The notes under the pieces were generated by a model. That model was not told the origin of the DNA. It saw only the letters and a program-made list of their open reading frames with translations, and searched no databases. Made by a program: the position numbers and the translations under genes. From Limnohabitans sp. T6-5 (GTDB lineage Bacteria > Pseudomonadota > Gammaproteobacteria > Burkholderiales > Burkholderiaceae_C): 64,000 bases of DNA. Below are positions 1-11,900 of the stretch, piece by piece. The stretch covers positions 434,001-498,000 of the forward strand of contig NZ_NERV01000001.1 of the NCBI RefSeq assembly GCF_003063315.1. Reading direction: 5' to 3'. The stretch's first letter is position 1. Each line of letters starts with the position of its first letter.

Positions 1-1175
1 TGCCGTTCTTCCAGGCGGGTCCAACGGTTTTTATAGGCTTCATAAAGCTGCTCAAAACGGCCTTTTTCTTCGTAATACTCCACCAGCTCTTCTTGTGCTT
101 GCATGAGTTGCAACAGCAACAATTCATTTTCTTGATGGCTGTCTTCGTATTTCGCACTGGCTTGCTTGACTTGCTTGGAAAGTTTGTCGCGCTCTGCCTG
201 AGTGGTGGTCAATTCTTTGGTTTTGGTTTCTAACTGAGATTTGGCGTCAAGCAATGCTTTTTGGGTGGCCTCATCCATTTTGGGCATGGATTGCAGCTTG
301 GCCAGCTTGTTCGCCAAGTCGTCCTTTTCTGCCGCTAATTTGCTTTTTTCCTGCCGCAGGGCATCAGACTCTGCTTTAGATTGAGCCAAGGATTGATGGC
401 TCAGTTGTTCTGCTTCAGTTTTGGCTTTTGTCAGTTGCTCTGCATGGGCTTTGGCTGCGGACAAGGCCTCTTCTGTGCTTTTTTGCTTCTTTTGGTTTGC
501 CTCTAAGTCTTGCGTCAGTTTGTTCAATTGCTCCTGCAATTGCAGATGGCTTGTTGTTTGATTCGCTTTGAGCTTATCGGCTTCTGCCTTGCTTGCAGTC
601 ACGAGCGCTTGAGCATCTTTAACCGCTTTTTGACTGATTGCCAATTCCTGGTTGAGCTTGTCGGTCTGTTCTTTCAATTGCTGGCTGACGGCCAACTCGC
701 TTGCACGGGCTTTGTCTGTTTCTGATTTGCTGGCATTGAGCAGCGATTCACTGTCTTTGTGAGCTTTTTGACTTGCTGCCAGGGCTTGGTTGAGTTTGTC
801 GATTTGATCTTGCAGTTGCCTGCTGTTTGCCGACTGATCGTTTTTAAGCTTGTCTGCCTCTGCCTTGCTGGCAGACACGGCGGCTTCGGATGTGTTGAGC
901 TGTGCCTGCAAAGCTTGCAGTTTGGCTTGCTGCGATTGAAGCTGCGACTGCAATGCTTGCATTTCGCTGGTTTGCTCAGCCAGCTTTTGTTCAAGCGCGT
1001 CTTTGGTGTCCAGCAGCTGCGCATATTGCGGCTTAAGTTCTGCCAGTTCATGGGTTGCACCCAACACCACAAACTCATTGCTGCGCAGAGTTTGTTGCAA
1101 ATTCTCGACTTGTTCTTGCAAGCTTTGAATTTGGATGTCTATCTTTTTTTGGGCTTCTTTGCCGATGAGCTTCAA
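1..1175 (-). CDS. Coiled-coil protein of the secretion operon (partial)
   Basis: The frame is open from a TTG at 1173-1175 to the left edge, so about 391 codons are visible and the C-terminus is missing. The TTG is preceded by AAAGGA six bases upstream, and an in-frame TGA lies nine codons further up; no ATG is available. The product is almost wholly predicted coiled coil, rich in Q, E, K, A and L. It contains imperfect internal repeats of about 50 residues; the string ASKAEADKLK occurs twice. Near the edge it has NELLLLQLMQAQEEL, which I recall from long coiled-coil proteins near surface-polysaccharide or glycosyltransferase genes. It starts 31 bases after the TolC-like gene, so it is probably the last visible gene of the type I secretion operon. 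Function unknown; a role in assembly or as a glycosyltransferase-linked factor is only a guess. Confidence 0.7.
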   Translation of the reverse strand, partial: MKLIGKEAQKKIDIQIQSLQEQVENLQQTLRSNEFVVLGATHELAELKPQYAQLLDTKDALEQKLAEQTSEMQALQSQLQSQQAKLQALQAQLNTSEAAVSASKAEADKLKNDQSANSRQLQDQIDKLNQALAASQKAHKDSESLLNASKSETDKARASELAVSQQLKEQTDKLNQELAISQKAVKDAQALVTASKAEADKLKANQTTSHLQLQEQLNKLTQDLEANQKKQKSTEEALSAAKAHAEQLTKAKTEAEQLSHQSLAQSKAESDALRQEKSKLAAEKDDLANKLAKLQSMPKMDEATQKALLDAKSQLETKTKELTTTQAERDKLSKQVKQASAKYEDSHQENELLLLQLMQAQEELVEYYEEKGRFEQLYEAYKNRWTRLEER

Positions 1176-1206
1176 GATCTGTCCTTTTGCACCACTTGAT
1201 CAGCCA

Positions 1207-2460
1207 TCACTGTTTTGCAAACAGGTAGCGGTAGGTTTCTGTCACTGCGTCTTGGGGGTCTGTTGCCGCCAACAGAATCAAGCTGAGGATGTTTTCTGAC
1301 TGCGTGGTAGCCAGGGTGAAATAGTCGCTTTTGACCTGAAACGACGTCTGGATTGCGTTGATGACGTCTACTGCTGTGCGCACACCGCCTTGGTAACTTT
1401 GGCGGTTGGCTTCCACACTGAGCTCGGCTGCGGCCATGGCTTCGCGCTGAATGCGCAGGGCTTCTATGCCAGTGGCCACCAAGGCGGCCAACCGGTCTGC
1501 TTCCAACCGGATTTTGGATTCGGTTTCGCGCAAGCTTTCCTGGGCTTTGACAACGCCGGCTTGCGCGGCGTCCATGCCATACAGGGTGCCTGCTTTCAGT
1601 GGCACCGATAAGCCCACACCGACATAGTTGTTGACTGTGGCTGCACCTGTGGTCTTGCTGTAGGAATATTGGGCAGTTACTGCAGGCAAGAAACTGGCCT
1701 TGATTTTTTTGACTTCGTATTCGGCAATTTCCACGTTGTAGCGAGCGCCCAAAACGTTGGGGCCGGAGCTCAGCGCCACTTGCGTGTAGTCTTGCAAGGG
1801 GCGAAGGCCGTAGGAGCCGTGGGTGGTGGGCAAAACAAAGTCACTGGCCTGTGGCATGACGCCGGTGATGGCTTCATATTGCTTGAGGGCGTTTTGCAGT
1901 TGGGTTTTGAAAGTCAGCTGCTGTGCTTTGGCTTGGCTGGCCTTGACTTCAATGTCGCGCAAGTCGGTGATGGTGCCCTGCCCCAGTTCTTGTTTGCGCT
2001 TGGCGGCCAGGGCTTGCTGGTCAAGCGCTTCCATTTTGGCGCCGTTGAGCTTGATGTTTTCATTGGCCAGGATGATGGCGTTGGCGGCTTTGACCAAGCG
2101 TATGGCCAAGTCTTGGCGCTTGCCCTGCAGGTTGACTTCGGCCAGCAGTTGCTGGGGGGCAGCCTGGCCCAGCATCATCCAGCGTTGTGCATCCAGCAAA
2201 GGCTGAGACACCGTGAAGGTGGTACGGCTGCCCGTGTCTGTGGCCAGGCGTTGGGTGCTGAAGTTGGCCTCAGGGAAGAAAACTGAGCGCGCTTGCTTGA
2301 CATTGCGTTGACCGACTTCAAAGTCAGCTTTGGCTGACTGGTAAGTGGGGTCAAAGCTTTGGGCTTTTTCGAAGTCAAGCGGCAAATTTTGCGCAAACAC
2401 CTGATTCGCCATAGCTACCGCAGTGGAGAGTGCCACCAGCACTTTTTTCAAAATTACCAT
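1207..2460 (-). CDS. TolC-family outer membrane secretion protein
   Basis: This is the outer membrane channel of a type I secretion system, expected to form a trimeric beta-barrel and periplasmic alpha-tunnel that docks with the HlyD-type adaptor encoded upstream. The 417-residue product begins with a signal peptide (MVILKKVLVALSTAVAMANQ, cleavage likely after VFA at about residue 23). Long amphipathic helices rich in Q, A, E and K follow, in the two-fold arrangement usual for TolC/LapE/PrtF proteins. I chose the ATG at 2458-2460 because the signal peptide starts there; a TTG ten codons upstream would put a hydrophilic extension in front of it. A 200-base AT-rich gap separates it from hlyD, so it may have its own promoter. 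Substrate assignment to the giant protein is inferred from operon order. Confidence 0.88.
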   Translation of the reverse strand: MVILKKVLVALSTAVAMANQVFAQNLPLDFEKAQSFDPTYQSAKADFEVGQRNVKQARSVFFPEANFSTQRLATDTGSRTTFTVSQPLLDAQRWMMLGQAAPQQLLAEVNLQGKRQDLAIRLVKAANAIILANENIKLNGAKMEALDQQALAAKRKQELGQGTITDLRDIEVKASQAKAQQLTFKTQLQNALKQYEAITGVMPQASDFVLPTTHGSYGLRPLQDYTQVALSSGPNVLGARYNVEIAEYEVKKIKASFLPAVTAQYSYSKTTGAATVNNYVGVGLSVPLKAGTLYGMDAAQAGVVKAQESLRETESKIRLEADRLAALVATGIEALRIQREAMAAAELSVEANRQSYQGGVRTAVDVINAIQTSFQVKSDYFTLATTQSENILSLILLAATDPQDAVTETYRYLFAKQ

Positions 2461-2661
2461 ATTTTGAATACACCCCAACAAATTCAACAATGATTGGCAA
2501 ATTTTATAGTATTAAACTAATTTTTTTGAGTTCTCGACCAAAAACCAAAGCTAGATCATCATATTTGAGCGCTCTCGTTTCTAAAATAGATACTTTATAA
2601 CTAAAAAATTAAGACTTGTAGTGGATGACCAAATGCAAGCCTACATACGCGCAACAAATGA

Positions 2662-4098
2662 TCAATCCTTGAAGGCTCGGGCCATTTTGTCGGACAAGGG
2701 CTTGAGCAAATAGCTCATGAATGACCGTTCACCGGCTTTGATGACCACATCGACCGACATGCCAGGCTGTACTTTGAGACCGGCCAAAAGAGCGATGCCT
2801 TCGGGTGTTGTTTCGACTTGAGCCAAATAAAACTCACCCTCTTGGGGGTTCGTTGCGGGCTCTTTGTCGGCACCGACCACTTTGACCACGCCGGGAATGA
2901 CGGGGGTGGTCACCTGGTTGAATCCGGTAAAACGCATGTCGGTGGGCATGCCCACACGGACTTTGTCGATGATGGAGTTGGGAATCTTGGCTTGTACGAC
3001 GAGCTTTTCATCTTTGGGCACGATTTCCATCAGGACCAGACCGCTGGTGATGATGCCGCCCACCGTAAACACCTTCAGGCCCACCACGCTGCCACTGACG
3101 GGGGCTTTGATTTCTGCCAATTCACGGTCAAATTTGGCGGAGTCCAGACGGCTGGACATGGCGTCGCGGTTTTTTTGGATGTCTTGCAGCTGATTGTCGA
3201 TGTCCTTGAGCAAGGCACTGCGCACTTGGCTGATTTGCAAGCGGGCACGCGAGATGTCGGCTTGGGTATTGGCCAGGCTGGAGTCGATGTCACTTTTTTG
3301 CCGCTCGGCCTGGTTGGCCTGGTTCTGCGGCACGAAGCCGTTTTTGGCCAGCTCTCGGGTGTTTTTCATTTCCTCATCAAGCGTTCGGGCCTGGATTTGA
3401 CGGGATTTGAGAACTGCACTGAGGCCGGTGATTTGCTCGTTGAGGCTGGCCACCTGACTGTTGTACTCGGACCGGCGAGAGTTGAACAATTGAATTTGCA
3501 GCTTCTTGGCTTCTTCAACGCGGGCATCTCCGGGTTTGAAGCGTTTGCGCAATTCATCCGACCAGTTGATGCCGCCCAGGTTGTCGCGCTCAGCCTTGAG
3601 TCGTGATTCAGAGGCCAGCAGGTTGATGTAGGTGAGCTCTGCCCCCGTCATTTCGACTTCGGTCTTGAGCGGGTTGACACGCAAGAGGACATCGCCTTGT
3701 TTGACTTCAGCCCCTTCGGTCACGTTGATTTCTTCGACCACGCCACCCGTGGGATGTTGTACGGTTTTGCGGTTGCCCAGCACAGAGACGTTGCCCGGCA
3801 CGGTCACACCGGCATCAATCGGAGCCAAAAACGCCCAGGCCAGGAAGACGCCAAAGAAGATCAAAAAGAAGCTGGCAGCTTTGCGACGGATTGCAGACTC
3901 TTCGACCTGAACCGGTTGCAGGCCGTGGTGGCTGAGTTTGCTGGGTTCGTAGGGATTCCAGCCTTGGACCCAACGGCTCAGGCTGGCATCGAGTCTGGCC
4001 CAGAAGCCGGGCTTGGTCGTGGCATTTGATTGAGCTTCGTTGGGCTCTGAAATATTTGTGGATGAGGTTTGCGGAATAACTGGAGTCTCGGCGCTCAT
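2662..4098 (-). CDS. HlyD-family type I secretion adaptor
   Basis: This is the periplasmic adaptor (membrane fusion protein) linking the ABC exporter to the TolC-like channel. Of 478 residues, 1-73 are cytoplasmic and hydrophilic. One transmembrane helix spans about 74-94. The first lipoyl-like half follows (about 111-141, with TVQHPTGGVVEEI), then a long coiled coil (about 155-330). The second lipoyl half contains APVSGSVVGLKV, and a beta-rich C-terminal domain ends the protein. This order is typical of LapC/PrtE/HlyD proteins. Its ATG overlaps the stop of the exporter gene by four bases (ATGA), so the two are translationally coupled. The substrate is inferred to be the giant adhesin. Confidence 0.93.
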   Translation of the reverse strand: MSAETPVIPQTSSTNISEPNEAQSNATTKPGFWARLDASLSRWVQGWNPYEPSKLSHHGLQPVQVEESAIRRKAASFFLIFFGVFLAWAFLAPIDAGVTVPGNVSVLGNRKTVQHPTGGVVEEINVTEGAEVKQGDVLLRVNPLKTEVEMTGAELTYINLLASESRLKAERDNLGGINWSDELRKRFKPGDARVEEAKKLQIQLFNSRRSEYNSQVASLNEQITGLSAVLKSRQIQARTLDEEMKNTRELAKNGFVPQNQANQAERQKSDIDSSLANTQADISRARLQISQVRSALLKDIDNQLQDIQKNRDAMSSRLDSAKFDRELAEIKAPVSGSVVGLKVFTVGGIITSGLVLMEIVPKDEKLVVQAKIPNSIIDKVRVGMPTDMRFTGFNQVTTPVIPGVVKVVGADKEPATNPQEGEFYLAQVETTPEGIALLAGLKVQPGMSVDVVIKAGERSFMSYLLKPLSDKMARAFKD

Positions 4099-5888
4099 GA
4101 CTTTGCCACCTGCAAAGTTGGTACGATGGGTGCCCCAGGTACTGGCAAAGGTACATCAGATGCTGTAGCACCTTCAGTGGGGACCACTTGCAGCTTGCGC
4201 ACAGCGTCGAGCATTTCGCGGGCATCACCAAAGGCGACTTGTCGACCGGCTTTGAGTACGAGCATTTTGTCGACCACCCCGACCAAACGAGGCCGGTGCG
4301 TGGTCAGGACCACGGTCGAGCCACTGGCTTTGAGCGCCTGCACGGTTTTGACCAACGCGCTTTCGCCGATCTCGTCGAGGTTGGAGTTGGGTTCGTCCAT
4401 GACCACATATTTGGGCATGCCATAGACGGCGCGAGCAATGGCCAAGCGTTGACGCTGCCCACCGGACAAGGCAAAGCCTGTTTCACCCAGCTGCGTGTCG
4501 TAACCTTTAGGGAAGGTCAGGATTGTTTCGTGCATGTCGATCAACTGGGCGGCCAAGACCACTTTGGCGGGTTCTACCTCGCCCAGACGGGCAATGTTAT
4601 CGGCCACGCTGCCTTCGAAGAAGTCGATTTCCTGAGGAACATAGCCCACCAAGGGCCCCACTTCGTCGTGACTCCAGTCATTGAGTTCTACGCCGTCAAG
4701 GCGGATGGAGCCTGTTGCAGGCTTCCACAGGCCCATGAGCATTTTGGCCAGCGACGACTTGCCCGCCGCACTCGGTCCTACAACGGCCAGCACCTCACCG
4801 GGGGACAGGGAAAAATTAATGTCTGCCAGCACAGGTTTGTTGTGACCTGGCGGGATACCAACGGCTTTGGAGACATCCAGCTTGCCCTGCGGTGCCGGCA
4901 GTTGCATTTTTTGAGTGTTTTCAAAATCATCGGCCAGCAGTTCATTCAACCGGTCATAAGCTTGGCGGGCTGTGACGATGTCTTTCCAGTGTCCGACCAG
5001 TTTTTGGATGGGCGACACAGATTTGCTGATCAACATGCTGGCAACCATGATCATGCCGCCAGTGATCAAGCCTTCCATGGCCAAAAAAACACCCAGTGCC
5101 ATTTGCAATGAGGGCAATGCCTTTTGTAAGAACCCAGACACGCCCCCCATGAGCCCTGTGGCTTCACTGGCATTGACCTGGTTCGTCAAGTAGGTGCGGT
5201 GTTGGTCATACCAGCGTTGTCGCACTGCACCCAGCATACCCAGGGCCAATGTAGCCTCGGCATGACGCAGGCTGTTGCCCGCCACGCGACTGGCTTCAGC
5301 ATTGGCGTTGTTGGCTTCCTTGAGGATAGGGGTGGTGACTTTGGTGGTGAGGTAGCTGACGACAAGCATCAAGAGCGACGCACAAAATGCAAAAACCGCC
5401 AAATAGGGATGAAAAAATGCACCTATGACAATAAAAATCAATGCAAATGGCGCATCAAGTAAAGCAAGTAATGGCGCACCGGTCAAGAACTGCCGCAGTG
5501 ACTGCAAGTCGCCGAGCAGCTGTTGAACGTTGACATTTTTGCGACCGACATAGCGACGAAATGAGGCGTCGAACACGTCTGCAGCCAAGTCCCAGTCAAT
5601 ACGCAGGGACAAGCGAATCAAAAGACGTGAGCGAATCCACTCCAACGCGGACCAAAACACATAGAAAGCAATGACTACGGTCGTGAGCGACACCAAGGTG
5701 ACGCCACTGCGACTGGACAGGACGCGGTCATACGCGTTCATCATGTACAGGAGTGGAGTGATGCTGAGTAAGTCGATGACAAAAGTCAGACCCATTGCAA
5801 AAATGAAAGCCTGACGCGCCTGCATCAGGACTTTGCGAACTGGTCGTTTGTCACCAGTTGTTTGAATATTGGCTTTTTGATCAGACAT
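4095..5888 (-). CDS. Type I secretion ABC exporter, permease-ATPase
   Basis: This inner-membrane ABC exporter powers one-step secretion of an unfolded substrate through the HlyD/TolC conduit. The 597-residue half-transporter has an N-terminal membrane domain with about six helices (residues 25-310). The ATPase domain carries Walker A GPSAAGKSS near 370, signature LSGGQRQR near 473, Walker B YVVMDEP near 495 and an H-loop TTHRP. There is no N-terminal C39 peptidase or CLD extension, so it is the PrtD/AprD type rather than the HlyB or LapB type. I prefer the ATG at 5886-5888; a TTG six codons upstream is possible. It lies 44 bases downstream of the giant-protein gene and overlaps hlyD by four bases. 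Confidence 0.92.
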   Translation of the reverse strand: MSDQKANIQTTGDKRPVRKVLMQARQAFIFAMGLTFVIDLLSITPLLYMMNAYDRVLSSRSGVTLVSLTTVVIAFYVFWSALEWIRSRLLIRLSLRIDWDLAADVFDASFRRYVGRKNVNVQQLLGDLQSLRQFLTGAPLLALLDAPFALIFIVIGAFFHPYLAVFAFCASLLMLVVSYLTTKVTTPILKEANNANAEASRVAGNSLRHAEATLALGMLGAVRQRWYDQHRTYLTNQVNASEATGLMGGVSGFLQKALPSLQMALGVFLAMEGLITGGMIMVASMLISKSVSPIQKLVGHWKDIVTARQAYDRLNELLADDFENTQKMQLPAPQGKLDVSKAVGIPPGHNKPVLADINFSLSPGEVLAVVGPSAAGKSSLAKMLMGLWKPATGSIRLDGVELNDWSHDEVGPLVGYVPQEIDFFEGSVADNIARLGEVEPAKVVLAAQLIDMHETILTFPKGYDTQLGETGFALSGGQRQRLAIARAVYGMPKYVVMDEPNSNLDEIGESALVKTVQALKASGSTVVLTTHRPRLVGVVDKMLVLKAGRQVAFGDAREMLDAVRKLQVVPTEGATASDVPLPVPGAPIVPTLQVAKS

Positions 5889-5932
5889 GTTCAAATTGTG
5901 CGCCAATTTTTAATACTTTAGAAATCAAATTA

Positions 5933-8900
5933 TCAGACAGACTTCTTAACGATATCCATCGCGAACACATCCACCTGTTGCTCACTACCGCCCAAGAACT
6001 CGACTGGCGGCAAGACGTACTGTGCCACAACCTTGGTCACGCCCAATTGGGCCAATTGATCGGAAACACCGTTCTCAAGGATCTGCTGCAATGTCTGAAC
6101 ATCGCTGGCACTGATCTGACCAAAATCAAGCTCTGCACCATGATCAAAAATGGCTTTGGTGGTACCTGGCACAGAGTCGCTGGCGAAGTGACCAATCAAA
6201 TCAACCAAGTCACTGACATTGCTTGTGCCTGCGTCAACATGCACTGGCGAGATTTGGCTGGTCAACACATGGTCAACGCCCAATTCGGCCAAAGCCTTGA
6301 ATGTGGTTTGCATATGGTCTGCCGCAACAGCGTCGATCTCCACACCTGCTTGAGGCAACGCTTCCAGCATGCCTGCGGCGTGAAGCGCAGAGGCCAAATC
6401 GTCACCAACCGTGACCAAATCTGGTGTGGCCAGCTCGATGCTGCGGACACCTGCGTCTTGCAGCGAACGGATCAAATCTCCCATGCTGGCGTCAGACTCC
6501 AACATGCCATGCAAAATGTCGACACCATTGTTCATGATGTTGACAACATCATCGAGTGTGGTCATGCCACGTGCATAGGCAGGTACCGAATCAACGATCA
6601 CGTTGAAGTCAATACCCGCATTGATCAAGGCAAAAGTTGCTGCATCGCTCGTCAGATCTCCCAATTGACCTTGGGACAAAGTGATGTGATCGATGCCCGC
6701 ATCTGCCAAAGCCTGAGCAACTGGCGAAATATCGTTCAGCGACTGATCAGCAAGATTCAAAGTGACATCCAGCTGCGTATCGAAGTGAGGCAGTGATCCA
6801 GAAGTCAATACCCCATGGTCACCCAATTCCAGATTGACCGCACCATGCTGCGTGGTGACGGTATCAACACCCAGCTTCTGAAGGTCTTTCAAACTTGTCG
6901 ACAGATGTGTACCCGATGCATGGAAATCAATTGCATCGGCCATTGCAAAGTCCAGTCCAGCATGGATCAAGGCGTTGGCCTCGACCTGATCGATGCTCAC
7001 TGACACGTTGTCGCTGCCGCCCAGATTGATGTGGTCGATGCCCATCGCGGACAAGGCGTTCGCCATGTGTGCAATGCCCGCCACATCGTCTGCACTGGCG
7101 TTCAAGGTCACGCTCAAGGCGGCGTTTTCTTCTGCGCTCAGGACGTGGTCGCCGTTGAGGTCACCGAACAGGCCTGGCAGTTGGAAGTTCGCACCGCCTG
7201 TGCCATTTTGGCCAAAGGCGCCTGTGCCCAGGTCCACGTTGATGTGGTCGCCGCCTGTCACCTGGATCGCATCCACGCCCAGCTTGCTCAGGTCTTTGAG
7301 GCTGTTGCTCAGGTGTGTGCCCGATGCAGCCGTGTCCACGTTCAGCGTGATGGTGTCGCCCGCTGCAAAGTCCAGTCCAGCATGGATCAAGGCGTTGGCC
7401 TCGACCTGATCGATGCTCACTGACACGTTCTCGCTGCCGCCCAGATTGATGTGGTCGATGCCCATAGCGGACAAGGCGTCTGCCATGTGTGCAAGGCCTG
7501 CCACATCTGTGGCTTGAGCGTTCAAGGTCACGCTGAGAGCGGCGTTTTCTTCTGCGCTCAGGACGTGGTCGCCGTTGAGGTCACCGAACAAGCCGGGCAG
7601 TTGGAAGTTCGCACCGCCTGCACCGTTCTCGCCAAAGGCGCCTGCGCCCAGGTCCACGTTGATGTGGTCGCCGTTGACTTGGATCGCGTCCACGCCCAGC
7701 TTGCTCAGGTCTTTGAGGCTGTTGCTCAGGTGCGTGCCCGATGCAGCCGTGTCCACGTTCAGCGTGATCACATCACCGGCTGCAAAGTCCAGTCCAGCAT
7801 GGATCAAGGCGTTGGCCTCGACCTGATCGATGCTCACTGACACGTTGTCGCTGCCGCCCAGGTTGATGTGGTCGATGCCCATCGCGGACAAGGCGCCTGC
7901 CATGTGTGCAAGGCCCGCCACGTCGTTTGCACTGGCGTTCAAGGTCACGCTGAGAGCGGCGTTTTCTTCTGCGCTCAGGACGTGGTCGCCGTTGAGGTCA
8001 CCAAACAGGCCTGGCAGTTGGAAGTTCGCACCGCCTGCACCGTTCTCGCCAAAGGCGCCTGCGCCCAGGTCCACGTTGATGTGGTCGCCGCCTGTCACCT
8101 GGATCGCGTCCACGCCCAGCTTGCTCAGGTCTTTGAGGCTGTTGCTCAGGTGTGTGCCCGATGCAGCCGTGTCCACGTTCAGCGTGATGGTGTCGCCCGC
8201 TGCAAAGTCCAGTCCAGCATGGATCAAGGCGTTGGCCTCGACCTGATCGATGCTCACTGACACGTTCTCGCTGCCGCCCAGGTTGATGTGGTCAATACCC
8301 ATCGCCGACAGGGCGTCTGCCATGTGCGCAATACCGGCCACGTCACCCTCTTGAGCGTTCAAAGTCACGCTCAAGGCGGCGTTTTCTGCATCGCTCAAGA
8401 AGTGGTCGCCATTGAGGTCACCGAACAGGCCGGGCAGTTGGAAGTTCGCACCGCCTGCACCGTTTTCGCCAAAGGCGCCTGCGCCCAGGTCCACGTTGAT
8501 GTGGTCGCCGCCTGTCACCTGGATCGCGTCCACGCCCAGCTTGCTCAGGTCTTTGAGGCTGTTGCTCAGGTGTGTGCCCGATGCAGCCGTGTCCACGTTC
8601 AGCGTGATGGTGTCGCCCGCTGCAAAGTCCAGTCCAGCATGGATCAAGGCGTTGGCCTCGACCTGATCGATGCTCACTGACACGTTGTCGCTGCCGCCCA
8701 GGTTGATGTGGTCGATGCCCATCGCCGACAAGGCGTTGGCCATGTGTGCAATGCCTGCCACATCGTCTGCACTGGCGTTCAAGGTCACGCTGAGAGCGGC
8801 GTTTTCGCGCTCGCTCAGAACGTGGTCGCCGTTGAGGTCACCAAACAGGCCGGGCAGGTTGAAGTTCGCACCACCTGCACCGTTTTCGCCAAAGGCGCCT

Positions 8901-11900
8901 GCGCCCAAGTCCACGTTGATGTGGTCGCCGCCTGTCACCTGGATCGCGTCCACGCCCAGCTTGCTCAGGTCTTTGAGGCTGTTGCTCAGGTGTGTGCCCG
9001 AAGCCCCTGTGTCCACGTTCAGCGTGATGGTGTCGCCCGCTGCAAAGTCCAGTCCAGCATGGATCAAGGCGTTGGCCTCGACCTGATCGATGCTCACTGA
9101 CACGTTCTCGCTGCCGCCCAGGTTGATGTGGTCGATGCCCATCGCGGACAAGGCGTTGGCCATGTGTGCAAGGCCCGCCACATCGTCTGCACTGGCGTTC
9201 AAGGTCACGCTCAAGGCGGCGTTTTCTTCTGCGCTCAGGACGTGGTCGCCATTGAGGTCACCAAACAGGCCAGGCAGTTGGAAGTTCGCGCCGCCTGCAC
9301 CGTTCTCGCCAAAGGCGCCTGTGCCCAGGTCCACGTTGATGTGGTCGCCGTTGACTTGGATCGCGTCCACGCCCAGCTTGCTCAGGTCTTTGAGGCTGTT
9401 GCTCAGGTGCGTGCCCGATGCAGCCGTGTCCACGTTCAGCGTGATCACATCACCGGCTGCAAAGTCCAGTCCAGCATGGATCAAGGCGTTGGCCTCGACC
9501 TGATCGATGCTCACTGACACGTTGTCGCTGCCGCCCAGGTTGATGTGGTCGATGCCCATCGCGGACAAGGCGTCTGCCATGTGTGCAAGGCCTGCCACGT
9601 CTGTGGCTTGAGCGTTCAAGGTCACGCTGAGAGCGGCGTTTTCTTCTGCGCTCAGGACGTGGTCGCCGTTGAGGTCTCCGAACAGGCCTGGCAGTTGGAA
9701 GTTCGCGCCGCCTGCGCCATTTTGGCCAAAGGCGCCTGCGCCCAGGTCCACGTTGATGTGGTCGCCGTTGACTTGGATCGCGTCCACGCCCAGCTTGCTC
9801 AGGTCTTTGAGGCTGTTGCTCAGGTGTGTGCCCGATGCAGCGGTGTCCACGTTCAGCGTGATGGTGTCGCCAGCTGCAAAGTCCAGTCCAGCATGGATCA
9901 AGGCGTTGGCCTCGACCTGATCGATGCTCACTGACACGTTCTCGGTGCCGCCCAGATTGATGTGGTCGATGCCCATCGCGGACAAGGCGTTGGCCATGTG
10001 TGCAAGGCCTGCCACGTCACCCGCCGAAGCGTTCAAGGTCACGCTGAGAGCGGCGTTTTCTTCTGCGCTCAGGACGTGGTCGCCGTTGAGGTCACCAAAC
10101 AGGCCTGGCAGTTGGAAGTTCGCACCGCCTGTGCCATTTTGGCCAAAGGCCCCTGCACCCAGGTCCAAGTTGATGTGGTCGCCGTTGACTTGGATCGCGT
10201 CCACGCCCAGCTTGCTCAGGTCTTTGAGGCTGTTGCTCAGGTGCGTGCCCGAAGCCCCTGTGTCCACGTTCAGCGTAATCGTGTCGCCCGCTGCAAAGTC
10301 CAGTCCAGCATGGATCAAGGCGTTCGCCTCGACCTGATCGATGCTCACTGACACGTTGTCGCTGCCACCCAGGTTGATGTGGTCGATGCCCATCGCGGAC
10401 AAGGCATCTGCCATGTGCGCAATGCCTGCCACGTCACCGGTGGCGGCGTTCAAAGTCACGCTCAAAGCGGCGTTTTCTGCATCGCTCAGGACGTGGTCGC
10501 CATTGAGGTCACCAAACAGGCCAGGCAGTTGGAAGTTCGCGCCGCCTGCACCGTTCTCGCCAAAGGCGCCTGCGCCCAGGTCCACGTTGATGTGGTCGCC
10601 GTTGACTTGGATCGCGTCCACGCCCAGCTTGCTCAGGTCTTTGAGGCTGTTGCTCAGGTGCGTGCCCGATGCAGCGGTGTCCACGTTCAGCGTGATCACA
10701 TCACCGGCTGCAAAGTCCAGTCCAGCATGGATCAAGGCGTTGGCCTCGACCTGATCGATGCTCACTGACACGTTCTCGGTGCCGCCCAGATTGATGTGGT
10801 CGATGCCCATCGCGGACAAGGCGTTGGCCATGTGTGCAAGGCCTGCCACGTCACCCGCCGAAGCGTTCAAGGTCACGCTGAGAGCGGCGTTTTCTTCTGC
10901 GCTCAGGACGTGGTCGCCGTTGAGGTCACCAAACAGGCCTGGCAGTTGGAAGTTCGCACCGCCTGTGCCATTTTGGCCAAAGGCCCCTGCACCCAGGTCC
11001 AAGTTGATGTGGTCGCCGTTGACCTGGATCGCATCCACACCCAGTTTGCTCAGGTCTTTGAGGCTGTTGCTCAGGTGTGTGCCCGAAGCCCCTGTGTCCA
11101 CGTTCAGCGTAATCGTGTCGCCCGCTGCAAAGTCCAGTCCAGCATGGATCAAGGCGTTCGCCTCGACCTGATCGATGCTCACTGACACGTTGTCGCTGCC
11201 ACCCAGGTTGATGTGGTCGATGCCCATCGCGGACAAGGCATCTGCCATGTGCGCAATGCCTGCCACGTCACCGGTGGCGGCGTTCAAAGTCACGCTCAAA
11301 GCGGCGTTTTCTGCATCGCTCAGGACGTGGTCGCCATTGAGGTCACCAAACAGGCCAGGCAGTTGGAAGTTCGCGCCGCCTGCACCGTTCTCGCCAAAGG
11401 CGCCTGCGCCCAGGTCCACGTTGATGTGGTCGCCGTTGACTTGGATCGCGTCCACGCCCAGCTTGCTCAGGTCTTTGAGGCTGTTGCTCAGGTGCGTGCC
11501 CGAAGCCCCTGTGTCCACGTTCAGCGTGATCACATCACCCGCTGCAAAGTCCAGCCCAGCATGGATCAAGGCGTTGGCCTCGACCTGATCGATGCTCACT
11601 GACACGTTGTCGCTGCCGCCCAGATTGATGTGGTCGATGCCCATCGCGGACAAGGCGTTCGCCATGTGTGCAATGCCCGCCACATCGTCTGCACTGGCGT
11701 TCAAGGTCACGCTCAAGGCGGCGTTTTCTTCTGCGCTCAGTTGGTGGTCGCCGTTGAGGTCTCCAAACAAGCCAGGCAGGTTGAAGTTCGCGCCGCCTGC
11801 GCCGTTCTCGCCAAAGGCGCCTGTGCCCAGGTCCACGTTGATGTGGTCGCCGTTGACCTGGATCGCATCCACACCCAGTTTGCTCAGGTCTTTGAGGCTG

